Shown in pieces: positions 61,801-64,000 of a DNA stretch of 64,000 nucleotides. How positions within the stretch are numbered: position 1 is the stretch's first letter; each line of letters begins with the position of its first letter. This DNA is from an uncultured Robinsoniella sp. (GTDB lineage: Bacteria > Bacillota > Clostridia > Lachnospirales > Lachnospiraceae). Both the position numbers and the translations under genes were made by a program. The stretch covers positions 124,001 through 188,000 of the forward strand of contig UQGG01000003.1 in NCBI GenBank assembly GCA_900540475.1, given 5' to 3'. The notes under the pieces are model-generated. The model searched no databases. It was not told the DNA's origin and saw nothing but the letters and a program-made list of their open reading frames with translations.

Positions 61801-61981
61801 AGAATGGTGCAGGGCTGTCATGAAGACGGATGCAGGAAAGCTGCTGAAAAAAGACCAGTACAATGGTTTTTCTCTGGAAACTGTAACGACAAAAGGACTG
61901 CGGCTGGTGATGACGGTAGCAGAGGATAAGCGGGCAATTGGGATTTACCGCTGGAAAGTGAGTGAGCACGATACGAAATGA
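58895..61981 (+). CDS. GH127-like paralogue lacking the catalytic cysteine pair
   Basis: A 1028-residue secreted protein built like the 1801-residue neighbour but shorter: signal peptide (about 10-35), LamG-like domain ('GRGNDGLIRNYRDDGV', 'YYQRIWDFGNNQSSYLYLL'), a GH127-like domain ('NYEVDTKGAAPLTGWENPAG'), an InlB-type repeat and the F5/8C-like end ('YTASWENLNGVKDSGFHPAS'). The catalytic section is eroded: the Glu-x-Cys segment reads Arg556-Ile-Cys558, and about 50 residues that would hold the Cys-Cys nucleophile are missing, so it is probably not a GH127 enzyme in function. The start is unsure: ATG 58895 has a weak site, while GGGGGA sits before an in-frame ATT at 58919. It overlaps the next kinase by four bases. 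Confidence 0.85.
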   Translation: MVIVGGIHIKKKRFLAGCVILLFLAVLWDSTAVQAKDREMKGQILYYNFKDPKSAVVEDVSGRGNDGLIRNYRDDGVGISTEVINSVQVNALDLPGGTTGAYLELPSDILEGETEITVSTWVNLRSSAYYQRIWDFGNNQSSYLYLLSNGNNSGFKGYATAITNQGWTRECGVEKGSDFPRNTWVFTTVTIKENRITLYEDGAVIGEAVSQAGLSDLGGTRHNYFGKGQFTDEHLNGLLAEIAIYNYAMDENQVKALFERGLEDQAVLPENCEDADRLLYSYRQNYEVDTKGAAPLTGWENPAGLLRGMAAGEWLSNLSHHYQESREDALLEKASYMVRELRSLQLLSEGMGWGRGYLGADSPEQFTLLENGGSYPDTGAPFAVCGSLLNGLLDTYEAFGSQEALGTAESLGKWITERSSNYTQEQKKAMWSQDVSGDTRALGGGLARLARIKKEDDFLKSAWNFVHMEWYTAMKEGRDRMNLLSVQAAVSQAETLLEISRTDPAAADAAKGAENFWNMAVTKYSSAAGMTGVDGRFRNEEQKIENTVLERERNKRICRRMLELTWKLHRIQPDNPDYMEYYENLLCNQLLEDEEYKNLDLMRTFEVKDHTVTVNLYRTGEKKLSQQGLNMSMKADIYSEEAVLKVESLDGKKDTALQIRFRVPSWCGENMQILVNGKERKAAKEQGFLVITDISAGDEIRLHLPFSCYLKPGNSEGAAAVMYGPFVMVSETDIFKDTLILTKKVTDMAERSASCMPALTINEIQFIPYAASAYSDRKIYYQILYTENPVVKWYEVRMEEESVNGGSIRADKELVFENEQVTIYTNPREGYVLENLMVNAKEVKAGEDGSYQIDKVTEDLTVSASFTEKNPLTVKSGSLEQNAQLSAHYTASWENLNGVKDSGFHPASSNEGMGKGWGNWQQQAGSSCWITYNWIEPVTIGACEIYWYDDADDTGAPSDFQVEYLDGKGEWCRAVMKTDAGKLLKKDQYNGFSLETVTTKGLRLVMTVAEDKRAIGIYRWKVSEHDTK

Positions 61982-63789
61982 AAAAATGGAGAATCAGGTC
62001 CTGGTTTTATAATCGGAAAATCTGGCAGAAACTGATGATCACCTTTGTGCTTGCGGTGCTGCTGCCAATCAGTATTTCCTGGTATGTCATGATGAACATG
62101 AACCAAAAGCAGATGGAGAATAAGATCCGGGAATTAATGGCGAGCCAGCTGGTACAGATTTCAGAAAGGGTAGATCTGACCCTGGAAATCTACATGAACC
62201 TGGTTTACCAGATGAACGTGGACAGCCGTCTGATTGATGAAATCAACGGGTTGAAAAGCAAGGACTTAAACAAACAGGTGGAGAGCCGCCATAATATTTA
62301 CAGGCGGCTGCAGGAATACAACAATTCCGTAGGAGGAATCCGGTGTATCAGTGTCATTACGGCGAGCGGTACGGATGTGACCTATGACTGGGGGACAGCC
62401 TCTGTCCGGGAGAATATCTGGAAGGATTATGTGGATCTGCGGGAAACCACTGCCTATAAAAAGGCGCAGGAAACTACCGGCATTGCGATTTTACCCACAG
62501 ATGTCATGGAACAGAACGGAGAAGAGCTTCCGGTATTTCAGATCGCAAAAGCGATTTACGACCTGGATGAACTGGAAAGGGAACCCATCGCAGCCATTGT
62601 TATGATACTGGATGAAAGTATTCTGAAAAAACTCTGTGAAAATGACAGGGAGATTGCCTGGAGCGGAATTAATTTTATTCTGGACGGACAAAACAATATC
62701 ATAACTTACCCCAATTCCTTTTTTGCCGGAACTGCGCTGGATGCAGATCAGAATATTACAGATTTTGTCCGTATGACAGGGGAAATGGATGATAAAAAAA
62801 TAGGGATCAGTACCGTAAAGGATTCAAAGACAGATTGGGTTTATTATAACGCGTATGATTTAGAGAAAATGCTGGCTGAGATTAACGATTCCAGAAGGAA
62901 TGCATTGATCCTGGTGGGACTTCTGATTTTATCGGCATTTATCCTGATCTCAGGTACGGTCCGCAACATAGGGGCATCGGTAAAGACAATTATAACCGGA
63001 ATCCAGGCGGTAAAGGGCGGTGACCTTCAGACGGCGATTCATTTAGAGTATCAGGATGAACTGGGAGAAATCGCCGGAAATTTTAATGATATGACAAAAC
63101 GGGTTTTTGCTCTGATCGGGGAGGTAAAAGGGGTGACGGAAAAGCGGAAAAATGCGGAGATCCGGGCATTAGAAGCACAGATAAACCCCCATTTTTTATA
63201 TAATACCCTGGACTCCATCAACTGGCTGGCAATCAGCCGGGGAGAGGACGAGATCAGTGAAATGCTGAGAAACCTTGGCATAATTCTTCGCTATAGTGTC
63301 AATAAAAGCAATATCGAGGCAAGTATCCCGGAAGTGGCGGACTGGATTGAGAAATACATCAGCCTCCAGCAGATGCGGTTTGACCATGCATTTGAATTTC
63401 AGCTGACGGTACAGGAAGTGTGTAAAGCGTACAAAATCAAGAAACTGCTGATACAGCCGTTTATCGAAAATGCCCTGATCCACGGGTTTAAAGGGATCGA
63501 AGAGGGGGGCATGCTGCGGGTGGATATCTCGCTGACAGAAGAGGAAAAGCACATTTGTGTCATTATTGAAGATAATGGAAACGGGCTTGATCAGGAATTG
63601 GTGGATAAGTATAATGACCGTTCTGCGGCAGTGGAGGAGGATCTGGAAAAGATCGGTTTAAACAATGTGTTTTCCAGGATAGAGATGTATTACGGAAAAG
63701 CTGCCGACTGGAATGTAATCAGCATACCGGATATTGGCACCATCATTACCCTGCGTTTTCCGGCGAATAGAATAGAGGTAGAGATATGA
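61978..63789 (+). CDS. Sensor histidine kinase, YesM type, third in window
   Basis: A 603-residue membrane kinase whose ATG overlaps the preceding stop (ATGA), so it is translated with the GH127 paralogue. Membrane helices near 18-38 and 307-327 enclose a Cache-like sensor; HAMP, the His domain 'ALEAQINPHFLYNTLDSINW' and an ATPase ('IQPFIENALIHGFKG', 'VIIEDNGNGL', 'IGLNNVFSRIEMYYG') follow. The coupling to a secreted carbohydrate-binding protein suggests it senses the sugars released by the GH127 enzyme. Its partner regulator starts at 63786. Confidence 0.93.
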   Translation: MKKWRIRSWFYNRKIWQKLMITFVLAVLLPISISWYVMMNMNQKQMENKIRELMASQLVQISERVDLTLEIYMNLVYQMNVDSRLIDEINGLKSKDLNKQVESRHNIYRRLQEYNNSVGGIRCISVITASGTDVTYDWGTASVRENIWKDYVDLRETTAYKKAQETTGIAILPTDVMEQNGEELPVFQIAKAIYDLDELEREPIAAIVMILDESILKKLCENDREIAWSGINFILDGQNNIITYPNSFFAGTALDADQNITDFVRMTGEMDDKKIGISTVKDSKTDWVYYNAYDLEKMLAEINDSRRNALILVGLLILSAFILISGTVRNIGASVKTIITGIQAVKGGDLQTAIHLEYQDELGEIAGNFNDMTKRVFALIGEVKGVTEKRKNAEIRALEAQINPHFLYNTLDSINWLAISRGEDEISEMLRNLGIILRYSVNKSNIEASIPEVADWIEKYISLQQMRFDHAFEFQLTVQEVCKAYKIKKLLIQPFIENALIHGFKGIEEGGMLRVDISLTEEEKHICVIIEDNGNGLDQELVDKYNDRSAAVEEDLEKIGLNNVFSRIEMYYGKAADWNVISIPDIGTIITLRFPANRIEVEI

Positions 63790-64000
63790 GGATTGTGATT
63801 GTAGAAGATGAGAAGAAAGTACGGGAGGGAATGGCCGCCATGATCGCCAGCCATACCAGCCATACTGTAGCAGCGGAAGCCGCAAATGGAAATGACGGCC
63901 TGGAGAAAATTATAAAGCTCAGACCGGATCTTGTGATAACGGATATCCGCATGCCTGTCCTGGATGGACTGGAGATGATCCGGGAACTGAGAAAGAAGAA
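63786..64000 (+). CDS. Response regulator, receiver domain, cut by window end
   Basis: The first 71 residues are visible. 'MRIVIVEDEKKVREGMAAMI' and the phosphoacceptor Asp in 'DLVITDIRMPVLDGLEMI' identify a receiver domain. The ATG overlaps the kinase stop by four bases, so the pair is coupled. By analogy with the two other pairs it is probably an AraC-type YesN regulator, but the output domain lies outside the window. Confidence 0.9.
   Translation, partial: MRIVIVEDEKKVREGMAAMIASHTSHTVAAEAANGNDGLEKIIKLRPDLVITDIRMPVLDGLEMIRELRKK

Noticed and set aside
1..64000. Prophage, insertion sequence or integrative element
   Set aside because: No transposase, integrase, phage or conjugation gene is present and no tRNA attachment site is seen; only small palindromic repeats suggest mobility.

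Overview
The window looks like the chromosome of an anaerobic, endospore-forming Firmicute, most likely a gut-type Lachnospiraceae (Blautia/Robinsoniella-like). The reasons are the spore genes gpr and spoIIP, the CIRCE-HrcA heat-shock operon, moderate G+C, many sigma-A promoters with 17-bp spacers, strong AGGAGG ribosome sites, YesMN-type two-component systems and large secreted glycosidases. The genus is inference. I see no rRNA, tRNA, CRISPR array, insertion sequence or prophage.

Layout. 1-4161: gpr (5' end outside the window), spoIIP and lepA. 4198-8675: an SPFH membrane protein with a small ribbon-helix-helix protein (minus strand) and a secreted CotH-kinase protein. 8697-17344: hemW, a secreted CHAP hydrolase, an SGNH hydrolase (minus), then hrcA-grpE-dnaK-dnaJ behind a CIRCE operator. 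17698-20250: a cell-wall surface protein. 20334-31300: a DeoR regulator, an OFA-type MFS transporter, a class II aldolase, a lone sugar-binding lipoprotein, an SSS symporter, an inositol-dehydrogenase-like enzyme and a YesMN two-component system. 31313-32374: an XRE regulator (minus). 32794-35453: an unusual three-gene set made of a MoaA-like radical SAM enzyme, an aspartyl-tRNA-synthetase-like catalytic core with no anticodon domain, and a NrtR-like regulator with a dead Nudix box. 35581-44101: a LacI-family regulator and an inositol operon iolC-iolD-iolE-iolG-iolB-Fe-alcohol dehydrogenase. 44157-44797: a putative type I toxin-antitoxin locus beside a degenerate copy that lost the toxin start but kept the antisense promoter. 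44845-53256: a second YesMN system (minus), then a sugar ABC binding protein, two permeases and a GH29 alpha-fucosidase. 53370-64000: a 1801-residue secreted GH127 beta-L-arabinofuranosidase, a shorter GH127 paralogue lacking the catalytic cysteine pair, and a third YesMN system cut by the window end.

How it fits together. Dehydrogenases (one or two stereospecificities), IolE, IolD, IolB, IolC and an IolJ-like aldolase would take inositol to dihydroxyacetone phosphate and malonate semialdehyde. No iolA is present, and the operon ends in an iron alcohol dehydrogenase that could reduce the semialdehyde. Candidate LacI operators sit just downstream of both the lacI and iolC promoters. The right third is a plant/host-glycan uptake and degradation locus: extracellular arabinofuranosidase, ABC import and intracellular fucosidase, with flanking sensor kinases.

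The best candidates for something undescribed are the radical SAM / AspRS-like / NrtR-like set with its 14-nt periodic TAACAA leader, and the duplicated type I toxin-antitoxin locus with an antitoxin-only copy.
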